Both the position numbers and the translations under genes were made by a program. Positions 49,566 to 62,775 of a DNA stretch of 64,000 nt are shown here, one piece after another; the stretch's first letter is position 1, and each line of letters opens with the position of its first letter. Under the pieces are notes generated by a model. The model ran no database searches. It worked only from the letters and a program-made list of their open reading frames with translations, and had not been told where the DNA came from. Where the stretch lies: the NCBI RefSeq assembly GCF_000972845.2, contig NC_040018.1, positions 9,086,140 to 9,150,139 on the forward strand, written 5' to 3'. Source of the DNA: Larimichthys crocea (Eukaryota > Chordata > Actinopteri > Sciaenidae).

Positions 49566-50941
49566 AAACCTACTGTAGCTGCTAAAATGTTAGTATTGGC
49601 CTCCAGGCATCTTTACATTGTCAAATCTGGCTCTCTTTAAAAGAAGTTTGGACACCCCTGGTCTATATGGAACATAATGTTTCAATATCTGAGTCAATAA
49701 TAATTGTAAGTAGGCAAGTAATTAACAAAATAATAAAAACACAGAAGATAAATAAGAATTTATGAAAATGTGCTTACCAAACCGTTTCAAGGACAATTTA
49801 AAATGTTACTGCTGAGTGATCTCTTAGTGATGATCTATTACTACAGCCGTCTCTACACACACACACACACTCAGAAGAGGTAATGTGAAACTGGCATAAT
49901 GCAAAATAACTCAATAATGGAGCTGTAATGAACTTGTGTGAGGAATAAGACTGAGTCAAGGATGCCATATTCACAGTTAATCCATATTCAGCGTGAAAAT
50001 GAAGTAGGTGTCTATTTGTGTGGATTCCATGTATTTATAGGAAGATTCGGGCATATGTAACTAGAGATTCTCATACAGCACCAATATGAATAACCCATAT
50101 GAATGAATAATATGAGTGTTAAAGGTGATTTAGTGCTGCACTTCCATAAAGGTGTTACTTACTGTGACTTACAGAAGACAGAAAGACTTTCCTCGACCAC
50201 AGTTTGTAACACTTCAGATTTATAGTAGACATCTTCTAAGCCCAGGACAAGATGAGCATGATGACATCATCAGGGTTTTTCTCTCAGACTACAGAACAAC
50301 TTCCCTCAGAGCCAGAAAAGACATTAAACAACTGTTTTCACAGGATGAATAATACACCCTGTGACAAGTAAAATGAACTTGCTAAGTAAAATTGGAGTGC
50401 CGCTTTAAAGCAACTTAATGCTTTCCTCAAAAGCCTCAGCCACACTATTAGATGCTTCTCCTTTTTATTATCGCCTTTTTTTTTACTCCAGAAGACAAGA
50501 TAAAAGAGTGGTCAGAACTGCTCAGTTTTTTTTTCTTAATCATTTTGATTTCATTGAACACTTAGCTCTAACTAAACGCTCCATACGCACTATGACTGTG
50601 TATCACCCACAAAGCACTATAACAATATTCTTCTGTAACTTTTGGGGATTTATGTGATTTTTTTGCTTTTTATCATGATGAGATTTTTTTTATGACTCAT
50701 TGTCTACCTTTAATTATTGGTTTATTAAACACTGGTGATTCACTTTATTCTATTGTGTGTGGCATATAGGTTCTACATTGTACCTACTACCTCAGAAATG
50801 TATCATGTAAATTAGCTGTTGTTTGTTTTGAGACTCAGGCAGCGAGGCAGTCTGACCTTCTGCATGAAAAAAAAAGGATCTTGTCAGAGGAGCAGAGGTT
50901 TGCTGAGCATATTTGCTCTTTTTGAGGAAGTGGTGGGAGTT

Positions 50942-51150
50942 AAAGGTCTATGTTTTCAATGGTGTATAATCACCTAAAAATAACCTTTGAAACATGTCAA
51001 AATAAACCTTTTATATCTACAGACACTGATGGTCCTCTTCCAGGGTCTGCCATGTTGAACCAATATATTTTAAAGAGGGCCTACACAGGGCCTTTTACAT
51101 TTCTGGCACATGTTGCAGACACTGTAGTGGAAAGAAAAAGGCAATAACAG
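50942..51150 (+). mobile_element. Teleost dispersed repeat, copy 1 of a pair
   Basis: Blocks 'ttcaatggtgtataatcacc', 'aaccttttatatctacagac', 'ggtcctcttccagggtctgc' and 'catgttgaacc' match a common fish repeat; the related copy is at 61045-61165. Non-coding. Confidence 0.7.
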
Positions 51151-53354
51151 CCATCTGTTAATGTTACCTAATTGAAAGCAATATAAATTTTCAGTGTAAT
51201 CTTCATTTCAGTTGGATCATTGCTACATAGCCCTGTACTGTCTCTGCATAATACAGGCATAAAAATGTCTTTTATATTTTTATTGAGACCATATTTTACC
51301 CGTGCAATGAGCCCTTCACAGGATGGAATAAGCGCAGCATACCTGAAGTATCCAAAGGGCACCTGTATGTGATCCCCATTAAGACCCAGCAGTGTCTTCT
51401 CATATGTGCTTACTGTGTGATCTATAGGACAATACAACGTGTTCACAGAAGAAATCAAGCAAACAAAAGCAAATAAAACTGTGATATGTGATTGTAATTT
51501 AGTGGTTGTCTTTCTGTGAAATAATTGGTTTGCATTCATTTAATTGACATGCAACAGAATGCCACTGCTGCCAAAAGCAGTTAGTTTGAGCTGTTTATAT
51601 GATTGCTTCTACAGATAATTCCTCATAACATTCGTGTTTATATAGCTGTTACATAACTCTGCTTAATCAGATCATATTGCAATTAAAAATAGCTTATGGA
51701 AATTGAAAATGTGCTATTGCCAGACAAATTGTTAGGAATGAAGAGATATGTACGCACGAAGAATCTGGTGTTTTTCTATAGATGAGGATGCAGGCGAGTC
51801 CAGAGGACTTTCAGTAATGAAGAGAGTACACTTCTAATTGATTTCTTACTGACTGTGTGTATATCTAATACATCCCCAGGATGTCATCATCTCTCACCTG
51901 ATGGTTCGCACTGGGAGAACTCCAAAAGGTTCAAACGAGCCAGTACAGAATGACAGATATTTGTTATGGTTATTCTGCAGCAGTCTGGTGTTGGTTGCAC
52001 ACGATTTCATCAAAGTAACCACAATGGATCACTGTGAGAAATGGCGTTTGGTGAAGCACTTTTCAAATTAGAGGCAACAGATGTAAAACGGATTCTCATA
52101 GGAGTTTAGTACAGACTGCTACACGCCCCTTTTCCCTGATGTCTTTGGAGAAATATTAAGAGCTATTTGGACATCCTTACATGTTTTATATGACCCACTG
52201 TGTGTTTCTTCTCCAATTATTGATTGACTTGATGATTGATTTGTTGCTTCGATAAGAAAAGTAATGCGACTTGCTAATGACTAATGACACCGCGCTTTGA
52301 TTTATACCCCACTTTCCCTGACACTTGCACACATACGTCATAAGTCAGTACACCTAATAAAAAATAGGTACTGCTTATTTAGACATGCAATCATGACCTT
52401 GTACTCCTGTCTATACATGTCTTCTAATTACAGCATGTAGTTCAGTCAGTGTTTACTATAAGAGAGCAAAGCTAATGCCAACCTAATGCACACTAAGTAA
52501 TTGCCAAATGCTGATATTTAGTTCTAAATTTCCACACAATAATAAAAATGGGCTTTGGAGATCATCTGCTGCTATTCTGCAAATGATTATCAATATATAA
52601 AATGTGAATCTTTTGGAACAGCTCACCCAGTGTGAGAAAGCACAAAAGCTAATGAATGAATAATGAATGAATGCATGCATGTGCTCTGTGCCAGCTGTCC
52701 GCAATGTTTTGCACGTTGTCGGGGCAGTGTGAGTGTGTCCGTGCCACTGAAATGATCTGAACTAGAGGAAACATGGAGGATGCCTCTGCCTGTACAATCT
52801 GGACATGTCACTGTGATTTTATTTATTTATCTGTTTACTTTTTAAAACATTATTTACTTGTTGTGCATCCCTACAGTATTTTGCCCATACTGCCCAGCAG
52901 CCAGCTTGGAGGATATTTGAGTAGCCCTAGGTCATGAATCTTATAGTAACGTGTCAAGCTGGGATGGAATTTAATTTAAAGATACTTGCAGGTCAGGTCC
53001 AATACTGAGGTTTGCAGGTGCAGCGTGTGCAGGACAGAAGATGAAAACTGTCTTCTCATTTTTATTTATTTATTTTTTTCGCAGCACACAAGCATGTATA
53101 AAATGTGTAACATGTAGTTGACAAGTACATGTTAATGTGTACAGGATAGATTGTCAGGTCATAGAATATTTCTCTCACTGACTAAAAGCTGATAAAACAT
53201 CTGGCTAATGTAAATCATCCTATTTCTTTTTTTTTGCTGTTATCTTATACCTTATTAATGTGACCCGCATACACTGTTATGTGTATTAGCAGGCATGCGA
53301 CTCAACTCATTTGGTCCAAGTCATTTTTTTCTAAATCAGGCTTTGTTAAGGCAA

Positions 53355-53380
53355 GATACTGCAGGCTTACCTGCAGTATC
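53355..53380. repeat. Perfect 11-bp hairpin
   Basis: gatactgcagg and cctgcagtatc are exact inverted arms around the loop CTTA. Could be the centre of a decayed palindromic element or a dyad binding site. Nothing around it decides which. Confidence 0.85.
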
Positions 53381-54279
53381 CACTCAGAACCTAAACCATT
53401 AATACCAGTTTTCTATCATATTATTGTAAAATGTATCTAACCTGTTGAAAAAAAGTGTGACATTGTATTTTATTTGTATTATAATTGCTGATATTCAGTG
53501 AAATAAATGCATCAAACATCAAAACAAATAACAGTAATGAAGCTTTTTTCTTCTTAATCAAAAAATATTCAGTGAAACACATCAATATGCCCCTGTTTTG
53601 CCTCTATGAACAGACTGATTCAGGCTCAGGCTGCATATGTGCGGATTTCTTGTTCCCGCTCTCCATTTGAATAAACTTGCATGGAAATAAATCAGAGCTG
53701 ACAGAGTCTTTAATCTCCAAGTCCGAGTCGAGGATCAGGTCATTTATTTTTTGTCAAATGAAGTTTCCATCCAAATGGTCACTGGACGCCACCGCTCAGG
53801 TATGTGGGTTGTTAGCAGAGTTCTATCAGCCTGTGGAGAGTCAGACTGTTAGACTTCTAATATTACACAAGTAGCAGAGATTCACAGGACTAACTTCGTT
53901 ACCAAGGTCAGCTGTGGGAGAGTGTATTGAGTTTAGTTTTGTTTGCAATATTGTGTATTTGTACAAGAGTGTGTAAGTCACTAAAGGTCACTATTCTAAA
54001 AATGAAGCTTTAAAGTCAATTTCTGTTGTCATGCACCAAAAGTTTTTAACATATTCATAGCAGACCACTAAAGCTCTCATTAAATATATCCTACCGTTAT
54101 TTGGGGTCATCAGGATTGGTCTGCATGCAGGTCAAAAGGATGCACATCTGAACAAATACAAATCCCTCCTTCTCTCAAGGACAGTCGTGTCACAGTCCTT
54201 GAAACTGTTTTTGCACGTTTGCATTTCAACTTTTTTTCCCTGAAGCTCGCAGAGCATTACCGCTTATTTCGTGGAGAGA

Positions 54280-54860
54280 TACATTTGGGCTCCCAAGTTG
54301 TTTCTTTGGGACCATCACCATCGTCATCACCATCATCATTGCTGTGATGGGACTGTTGTTCTGCCTAAGTGACTCCATTTGGCCAATTAGCCCTCGCCAG
54401 GAAGTGCTCCTCTATTATTTTTCTCCCCTCCGCTCTGATGAAACAATGTCAAGCAGAGGCATTTGTTAGCTGATTATACTACCGTGACATTCAGCCACAT
54501 GACTCTGTTTAGAGAACGACAAAACCTCATAAAACATGTAGCGGAATGAGAGTCGACAGTCGGTGATAGATTGAGGGAGGGAGAGGGGGGAAAAGACGGC
54601 GAGAGGACTGAGTGTGTTCGCCCTTGGCTCCATGCGGCAGTTTTTACAATAACAATTAGAGTGTGTGAGATATAAAAGCTAATGATCAGGTCTGTCATAT
54701 TTGCATATGCAAAGAGCAGTGGGCTGATTGCTTGCACGAAGCGGCACTTAGAGAGCGTAATTAGAGAAGTCTGGCGGTGGTGATGTCGACAGCCAGAACA
54801 GTGGAGAGATTCCCTCTTAATGAGGCTTGTCACGGTACGCTCTGCCTCGAGTCCCTGCTC
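54280..54860. promoter_or_regulatory. Candidate enhancer with palindromic double octamer
   Basis: A high-complexity block rich in homeodomain-type cores (CAATTAG, GTAATTAGAG, CTAATGATC) around ATTTGCATATGCAAAG at 54699-54714. The inner 14 bases TTTGCATATGCAAA are a perfect palindrome containing two opposed octamer sites for POU factors. It lies some 15 kb upstream of the cadherin start and has no coding potential apart from low-complexity CA translation. The right end abuts a long CA repeat. Function is inferred from motifs only. Confidence 0.4.
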
Positions 54861-54887
54861 CGTGATCTGACACACACCTACACGCAC

Positions 54888-54889
54888 AC

Positions 54890-54938
<49 letters not shown>
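54888..54938. repeat. (CA)n microsatellite
   Basis: About 24 CA units with two CG interruptions near the left end; the longest CA tract in the window. Confidence 0.95.
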
Positions 54939-54941
<3 letters not shown>

Positions 54942-56024
54942 AACCCCTATCTACAGTCTGTATTTCAGTTTAGAACACATTTTATGGACTTTTACATGAA
55001 AGCGTAACAACTCAAACACTCACAGGAATTCAGGCACGCACATATACAGAGGTCAGATGAAACACACATGCACAGACTTCCAATCCAGCTATCTGTCTAA
55101 TTATAGGACATGCCGATATGAATCAAAACTCCTCTAAACGCCTTCCAATTTCGAATGCTGAAAGGAACCGATGATCTTCATGCAGGCACTCGCATTTTTC
55201 AGAAATTTCCCCATTAGTTTATTTTTCTAGCATGGTGGCTGTTACCACTTTTATTCCAAACAAACAAGAGACTAAAAACATGTCACTTCCACAGCAGCTG
55301 AGAATCTTTCTGGCTAACAGACACTGTGAGCCAGACTCATACAGCTCTGTGGATATTCCAGGTTTAATGACTGTGTGTACACATATACACATTTAAAACT
55401 CTAACTATTTGGAAACTGTATGTGTTGTACATCTCAGTCATTGCGAAATTCTGTGAACAGGCACCAGTTCAACTCCCATTGCCTTTGTTGTCATTTATGG
55501 GTGTCTATATGCAGCATTTTTTTCTAGTTTTGGCACAAACCAGACTTTCTCTGTCCCTGGACTCTCTGGTAGCATTAACCAGAGCCTGCTTAGTGTCAGT
55601 TAAAACAATGATTACAGTACTTTACTGTGAAAGAAGGTTAAGACCATCCTCTCATATGCATTATTCTGATCAAGGCTGTCTTCAGCAGACAAAGAATGGA
55701 CATTTGGTCCAAGACAAACAATATATGTCCTGACCTTATAAACAAAGTTTGACGCCTGTCCAACCATCATCATCAATATTGGATGATTTTTTTAAAGACC
55801 TGCATTACACCCAACAGCAATGTTTTCGACATTCAACGCCAATGTTTCAAAAATATCTAATTTCTTCCAATGTGTGGCAACTAATGGTTAAGATTGAAGG
55901 TGAGATAAATAAACTACAGCTATAGAGTAGTTAAGGTTAGGTAGCTTGTGGTCATGGTTAAAAAAACAAGGCTACTTGTAGGAGATGGAATATGAACAGC
56001 AAAGATATGATGGATCTGTTGCGG

Positions 56025-56330
56025 TTTGTTTCAAAAAGTTTGCATTGGTCGGCCGCTGACCTGCAGTGGTTCTGCGACAACATTGTTACGTTCCAAAGGC
56101 TGCTTCCTCCCATCCTCACTCCTCCGTCTCCCAGCCAGTGACCCGGAAATTGATCGAGGTCTGCCATCAGTGAGGATGCTCCAATCCCCTAGATGCATCT
56201 CGGAAGAGAGGAGGCGAGAGGAAGCTCTCAGGAGCTTAGAGCGAGGAAGATGCAGAAGTTTCCTTAATCAGAATCTCTTTATTGATTGGTCAGCTAATAT
56301 GATGGGACAGTAAAAGGAGTGACCAGGCTG
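56025..56330. mobile_element. Probable teleost dispersed repeat
   Basis: Phrases 'gcatctcggaagagaggagg', 'ctctcaggagcttagagcga', 'tttccttaatcagaatctct' and 'ttattgattggtcagctaat' resemble a fish repeat family I have seen elsewhere. GC content is above the local level. Class not assigned. Confidence 0.5.
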
Positions 56331-57199
56331 TTGTGGAAACAGCGTTAATATTAATATTTCTATAGATTATACAAACCATTTGTGACAGCAGGAATAATGG
56401 GAGCACCAACAATGCCAGTGTGAAATCTGAATCATGAAGGAATCATAAAATCACTCTTGATTTTTTCTTCATCAGCAGAAAGGCTTTCCTTTTCCTTTTC
56501 CAAGTCATTTTTGGCTCTTTCAGGCAAAATACCGCTATAAAGTTGTGGTTGTTATTATTATTGATTCTTTGCTATGAGACTAAAAAATCGAAGCGGACGT
56601 TAGACTTACAGTAACTGTGGTCTTCCAATTAGACTATAGATTTTATTTAGAACATTTATAACTATTTTGGCTCCCACACGGCTATTCTTTTCCTGCAGAA
56701 ATATGCATATTTTAGTTTTCTATTTGTGTTATTTCAATCAGTCACATTGTGACACTCTGACATCTCAATTGATCTATAATCAGCATTGGACATCAGGTGT
56801 TCATTTTCTAAATTGTTACTGTTTCTTATTTCCACACACTTGACAGCTGAGATGCTGTGCGTCATGAGTAATTGCTGTCTCCTCAAAATGAGCAGTGAGG
56901 AGTGAGGATGGCCATTTGCTATATAAAATAAAAAGAAGCTAAGACGCCAGGAAGACACTTTAGTGAGGGAAATGAAGAGCCGTGTGGGTACATCCCAATT
57001 CCCTTAATTGCATCCACATTTTCCTCACTTGCGTCTTTTCCTTCCTCCTCCAAAAACTGGTGTGGTTCAAACTGCCTACATTTAAAATGTAGATTTGCTC
57101 AAATAAATGATTATCCCTGTGTTGACTCACACCTGATTAAAATATTTCAACAACTCATTTCATGATGAAATTCATTGCTGGTTTTCATTCACAAAACTC

Positions 57200-57217
57200 A
57201 AAAAAAAAAAAAAAAAC
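57200..57217. repeat. Poly(A) tract
   Basis: About 17 A in a row. No retrosequence body recognised before it. Confidence 0.85.
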
Positions 57218-57321
57218 ACTAACAGAACCAGTTTGAACTTATTTTGTTGGGAGTTCCCTTGCTGAGGACCAGTTATAAAAGGAGTCTTGCAGAAATTATA
57301 CTCTACCTAAGATACGCAAGT

Positions 57322-57645
57322 AAATGGTAAATAGTATTGTACTTATTTAGCACCTTTCTAGTCTTCTGACCACTCAAAGCACTTTATATTAGATATCTCA
57401 TTCACCCATTTACACACATTCAATACACTGATGGCATTAGCTACCATGCAAGGTTCCAAATGCTCATCAGTTTTAGGAGCTAACTATTCATACACATTCA
57501 CACACTGATGGCACAGCCTTTGGGAGCAATTTGGGGTTCAGTATCTTACCCAAGGACACTTCGACATGCAGACTGGAGAAGCCGGGTATCGAACGGCCGA
57601 TGATCTGATTAGTGGATGACCCACTCTGCCTCTGAGCATCAGTAC
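57322..57645 (+). mobile_element. Teleost dispersed repeat, nearly full
   Basis: Ordered blocks 'agcacctttctagtcttctg', 'accactcaaagcacttt', 'ctcattcacccatttacaca', 'ggttcagtatcttacccaag', 'gacacttcgacatgcagact' and 'ggatgacccactctgcctct' identify a very common fish repeat. Class not assigned; no coding capacity. Confidence 0.8.
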
Positions 57646-58377
57646 TCTTTTGATTTGTGTTATTCCAAACTGTAGACGCGACACCCCAGAGAGAGCTGCT
57701 GTCAGAGAGTCAGTGATAAAGCAAACACAGCCATGTCCACATAATTGATGGCGACAGAGTGAATAATTTAATTCTTATACCATCTGTTCGAGGGCTTATT
57801 GGGATCTGCAGAAGGTATGTGTATTTTTTAATAATGTACCAATTTAATGCACTTTGTAAAAGTTACAGTATGATAGTGATGTTAGCAGATCTCTCAGTAT
57901 GGAAGCAGCTTTGTTACTTTGTACTGGTAGTCTCTTTGGTGTTGTTATCTATAATAAAACTACCGTGATATGATACAACACATGCAGTCCTAAACCTGCA
58001 TTCTTTCTCACTCTGTTTGAGTCAGTCTGACTCTACTTCCCACATTGATTTATTATGTCAGTAAACACTTTCCTCATGAGTTTTTTGATCTCAATCACTG
58101 ACTTTACATCGCCTTCTTCACAGCATGATGTATATTTTGTAAATTATGGTCCAATTTAGAGTAAAATAGGTGATAAAGTAGGCTATAATTCAGGACTTGG
58201 CTACCTTGTGATTGACAAGTCACTCTCATTGTCTGAGTCTGTCCAGTTCACCTAAGGGACCTATGAAACTCAAACTAGACAGTACGGTTTAGCTCTCAGA
58301 GAATCAAAACCAAGCAATACGTCAGTCACCAGCTCCATGTCTCATCCAAACATGTTTACTTCTTACTCCAGAAAGAT

Positions 58378-58462
58378 GGAAACGTATATATAATGCCAAA
58401 CCCGAGGCTTCAAAGTGGTTGTTCACAAACCAATGGGTGACTTCACGGTGGGTTCCTAACTA
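58378..58462. mobile_element. Teleost dispersed repeat fragment
   Basis: The run 'gccaaacccgaggcttcaaa', then 'gtggttgttcacaaaccaat', then 'gggtgacttcacggtggg' belongs to a recurring fish repeat. Short fragment. Confidence 0.55.
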
Positions 58463-60554
58463 GTATAAAGTAAGTTGAGTATATCCCTCTCTATGATCTT
58501 AACAAAATGTGAAAACAAAGTACAATAGGAGTATGAAGATTTCTAATTCATCATAATGAACTCTGTCACTTTTATTTTGAATAACTTCTGTATGTCAGAG
58601 TAACCAACAAATACCTTTCTTACAGATAAACTTCCAAAGATACCTTCCTGCCATCTGAGTCTATGTACAGTACGTTACAGCTGAATAGAATAGGAGAGGT
58701 CATCACCTTAACAAGTGAGCGAGAGTGTGATGAAACAACACATTCAGCTAAAAGCATGAAAAGTTCTAATAGGGTTAAATTAACACATCAAGTGGTTTGT
58801 TGTTTGTTAAGAAATATATTCATCTTTTATAACAAAATGATTTCAACAAAAGCTGCTCCGCCTCCTGTCACAATGTATCCTTTTCAGTGTAACTGAACTC
58901 TAGCAAGACTAAAGAAATGAAGCATTCCATTCACCTGACATCTCTTGAGTTTATGTTTGTGCTTTCGTCAAAAAAATGTGCCAGTGTAAAATATACAAGG
59001 TCTATTTGTGTGTCATATAGGAAACACCAGAGAGTAATATGCAAAGGGAGCTTAAAGAGCTGAAGCAGCATCATGGAGGGAACCTCAGTGCTGACTGGTC
59101 TCGATAATGTGAGTGTGTGGCGCATTCTCCTGACATACAGCCTCAGACTGAAATAGTTCTAAACTTTTCAAACTCCTGAGACTTAAAACAATAACGCTAA
59201 ACAGAGGGGTAACAAATGACAGAAAGGAGTTGTTCTATTAGTTTCATCTGCAATTTTATTAAAAGGAAAAGCAAAAGTTATCGTCGTACTGTTACTATAA
59301 TGTGTGTAACACCATTTCCTTGAATCTCCCTCGGAGATTCCTTGGATTGGACTGGATTTTTAATTAGTTGGTGAATCTGGAAAAAAAAAAAATCTAAAAC
59401 TTGTTTTTGAGTTGGTTCTGCTTCATTTGAAATAAAACTGTAGTGATGTTGTTACCCAGTTTCAGATCAGTCCAGTCTGCTGCAAACCTCTAATCAATAA
59501 CAGATTTCCGATAAAAGGGAGGGTCGGTCTGATAAAAGACTTCCGTGAAAGTTGCCCTCGTGTATCTTCGCTCATGTCTCCTCAGAGATCCCTCCTTGTT
59601 CTCTAGGCATAAATAAGAGTATTGCAACAGCCGTCATGATGGTGGACCAGAATGATTTCAGGGTGAAGCGAGGGATCAAATAAGGGAACTGGCATGTACC
59701 CTGTGCCTCTCTCTGGCCTCCTAATCCCTGCCAAGACATTATCGGTTGATGCTACCCAACTGTCGGCCTCAGATCTGACCTTAAATGGAGTGTTTAAGAC
59801 AGATGTTGTCTGTATATTGCCTTTGCTGCTTTTTTATTTTGCTCAGGTTGTAGTTGGGCAAGACTATGCTGACAAAAAAAGATAAAGGTGTAATTTGTGC
59901 AATCTAAAAAAACGGGATGTCAATCAAACAGCCTGTACACACACAACCACACAGACCTAATAAGAGCTCTATCCAGCCAGAGTGAATTCACTTGAGAGGG
60001 TGAACCATAAGTATACAGGACTTAAATCTTCACACAGATGATTGTTTGTTCAAATACACTCATGCTCTGTGCCGCCTCAGTCATAGTTTTGACGTCTTTC
60101 TGTAGCAAAGATAGATTGATTGGCTGTTTACTGTTCAGTCTTGCCAGAGAGCACTGAGAAAGACAGAGAAAGGTAAATAGGAGAGCGAGCAGAGATGTTC
60201 ATCAACATTCACAGCTGTGGGGGATTTGCAGAACAGTTGCCATCTGACTTGCATGTAAGAACAAGGAAAATTGTGCCAAAAAGACAAAACAAAGCAACCA
60301 AACCACTGATGCTGTCCTTCTGACGTGACGATTTGGACATTCCAGTGACTGCAGTGAATTCAGAACACAACTTTGGTAACTGACCTCCAAAAACCAACCC
60401 TTTACGAATCACAGACATACTTCTTCCTGTACGAAAAGAAAACCAATGGTATTCTAGGAGCTTTATCCTCCAGGGGGCATATTCTTGCCACAAGATCGAT
60501 TTCTCTCTCCTTTTACCTTTATCAATCTTTCCCTCCCACCCTTTGCACCCTCCC

Positions 60555-60690
60555 CCCTCAATCTATCTCTCTCTCTCCTACCTTCCTATTTATTCTGCCT
60601 TCCCTCAATCTATCTCTCTCTGTCTCTTTTACTACCATTTATCTCTCCTTCCTTTCCTCAATCTATCTCTCGCCCTCCTCCATATCGCTT
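60555..60690. repeat. Pyrimidine-rich imperfect tandem repeat
   Basis: The phrase ctcaatctatctctc starts at 60557, 60604 and 60657, giving units of 47 and 53 bases with TC-rich spacers. Minisatellite-like low-complexity DNA. Confidence 0.7.
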
Positions 60691-61044
60691 TCTCTCTGAG
60701 TATTAAAATGCCTCATTTGGACCCCTTCTCAGCTCCTACATTGTAGCTGTAGTTGCCTCGGTCAAAACTACAGAGCATCTCATCAGCTTTGTGAAGATCA
60801 ATCTGTCTGTCCTTTCGTTCCTCTGTTTGCCTCAGCAATGAGATTAACAGATTATCCCTCCCTCCGACGGAAGAATGTCTGTTTGTCATGTTAAGTCAGG
60901 GCAAGAGGTGAAGGGAAAGCAGATTTGGGCTGTTGAAAGTGTAGGAGCCTCTGGAAGTGGGGCGGAAAACTAAAAACGTCCAGTGTTTAAGATTTGATGG
61001 ACCCATTCACAGAATATGTCAGAAACAGAATATGGCGTTTAACT

Positions 61045-61165
61045 ATGTATTTATTAGTGTATAATCAGCTGAAAATAATAGTTGTATTTTGTTACCTTAG
61101 AAGAAGCCTTTTCTATCTACAAAGACAGCCGGTCCTCTGACTCTTTAGAGTGAGGTTTTCACAAG
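61045..61165 (+). mobile_element. Teleost dispersed repeat, copy 2 of a pair
   Basis: Blocks 'attagtgtataatcagctga', 'ttttgttaccttagaagaag' and 'tctatctacaaagac' align with the copy at 50942-51150. Shorter and more diverged. Confidence 0.6.
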
Positions 61166-62329
61166 TTTCACTGCAGTTTTTAAGATGAACAGTTTCTTGT
61201 TTTGATTCTTTATATGTTGGTGTTTACTGGTTTCTATTCAGGTTACAGAAACAGCTGAAAAAAAACAATGTAAATATAAATATAAATTCAAAGACAAAAA
61301 TTATGACACTACATTTCCATATGTTTATTGATTTTCCTTCCTCTGTTATCTCCTCTTCATTTTGACCTATGTCTCATTATTCATTTCAGTCTGTCAGTGT
61401 GTCAGGTTTAATATTCACAGATTGTAGACTGGTGGTAAATTGTCTTTTTCATACACCAGTCTCTGTATTTTTAGAGAAAGTGCTTTCACTACATGTCAGC
61501 CTGGAAATGTGGAAACACTTTATTGCTTGAATTTCATAGAATTCACCAAGGATGCATGATCAATATACTGTATAAAACTGTGTATTATTTATTGATAAAG
61601 ATTCATGGATAGGCGGTGTCAGCTGATTACCATCATAAGATGGATAAATTGCTAGTTTAGTCTCCAAAACAGTCGTATTATAACTAACACAAGGGCTGTG
61701 CCTCCTTGATGATATTTGTAATGGGGATTCATCCCTAGGAGAGTGAAGGAGTCTGTCTATATACAGAAGGCCTTTGGCATTGAGGACTGAACAGAGATGC
61801 ATCACCAGACTGCAGATCTGGTAGTTACAGAAACAAAAGCTTGGTTGCGAGGATGGCTGTCACACGGCCTTCGCCCATGCTGAGAAAAGGTTTGATCTTC
61901 AATATCAACATCATCAGAAGATGTCAAGTAGCGTGCAGAAGAACCCCCTAACCAGTCAACTTAAAAGATCATAGCTACTCACACTGTGTCCACACATGCT
62001 CCATGATGAAAGCAGCAGGTCAGCAGAGCAACATCCTCTGTCTTCTATTAGTGAGATGTGATGCAGACAACCTGCCAGCGACTGTGATCACTCATATAGT
62101 CTATCTTTGTTGGTTGGAATGTTCCTCTGTGATCCCTCAGGGCTGGAAAAAGTCATTTTCAAATGCTGAAGGCTCCAGGTGTTGTTGGATTGTTTTCATT
62201 TGAGTTGGCATCTTTGCCACATGGCAGAGACTGTGTCACATGACTCAGCTCAACTAGAAAAGCGCTAATGTCCTGGAAATCAGCCCTGATTATGGAACCT
62301 CAGGCTTTTTTGTATTAACATGCAATCTG

Positions 62330-62775
62330 TACCTGGATATCTGTCTCGTTTGTGCAAGCAAGGTAAAGCAAGAAGAAAAGAGCTAAATGCTGACACTACA
62401 GGAGGCAGAGCTGGAGCAGCCCAAAAATATAATTACAAGACTTACAGTATGTTGAGGCAGGCGAGGGTCAAGAGTGCAAATGAAAAGGAAAGGTTGAGAA
62501 AAGCAAAGACCCCAAAACACAGGGGGCAAAACACAGAGCTGAACACTTGACACACAGCAGAACAACAAAATGACACGGAAGCCAAGGAACACACACAAGC
62601 GAAGTCAGGATAACGAGACACAGGTGAAACTAATCAGGAACAGGTGAAACTATTCAGGGTGGAACAGACAATTAAAAGAGTCGAGAAAGGCAGAAAGTAA
62701 AGTTACAGACACGAGAAGGGGAGACTTACAGAATAAAAGAAGAAACCCAATGCTGTGACATCTGAATAAGGAAAA
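62330..62775. mobile_element. Probable teleost interspersed repeat, purine-rich
   Basis: Contains 'gacacaggtgaaactaatca' directly followed by a second, nearly identical unit 'ggaacaggtgaaactattca', then 'gagaaggggagacttacaga'. This wording is familiar from fish long repeats. The 20-bp tandem at about 62619-62658 is clear; class is uncertain. Confidence 0.45.

Larger units (their letters stand above)
48757..49660. mobile_element. Non-autonomous hAT-type DNA transposon, 904 bp
   Basis: Terminal inverted repeats CAGGGGTGTCCAAA (48757-48770) and TTTGGACACCCCTG (49647-49660) match over 14 bases. They are flanked by an 8-bp target-site duplication: gtctatag at 48749-48756 and gtctatat at 49661-49668, seven of eight identical. 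The TIR sequence and 8-bp duplication are those of hAT elements of the Charlie kind. No transposase frame is present. Its right half carries a LINE-like segment, listed separately. Confidence 0.85.

Noticed and set aside
51168..51539. 123-codon minus-strand frame with a hydrophobic N-terminal segment
   Set aside because: It abuts a teleost repeat, shows no known family, and has no splice or promoter support. Probably chance.
54474..54935. 153-codon minus-strand frame starting CVCVCVCV
   Set aside because: Begins in the (CA)n microsatellite; the rest covers the candidate enhancer and has no protein-like pattern.
60373..60746. Three overlapping frames with NLSLSLS
   Set aside because: Translation of the pyrimidine-rich tandem repeat in three frames.
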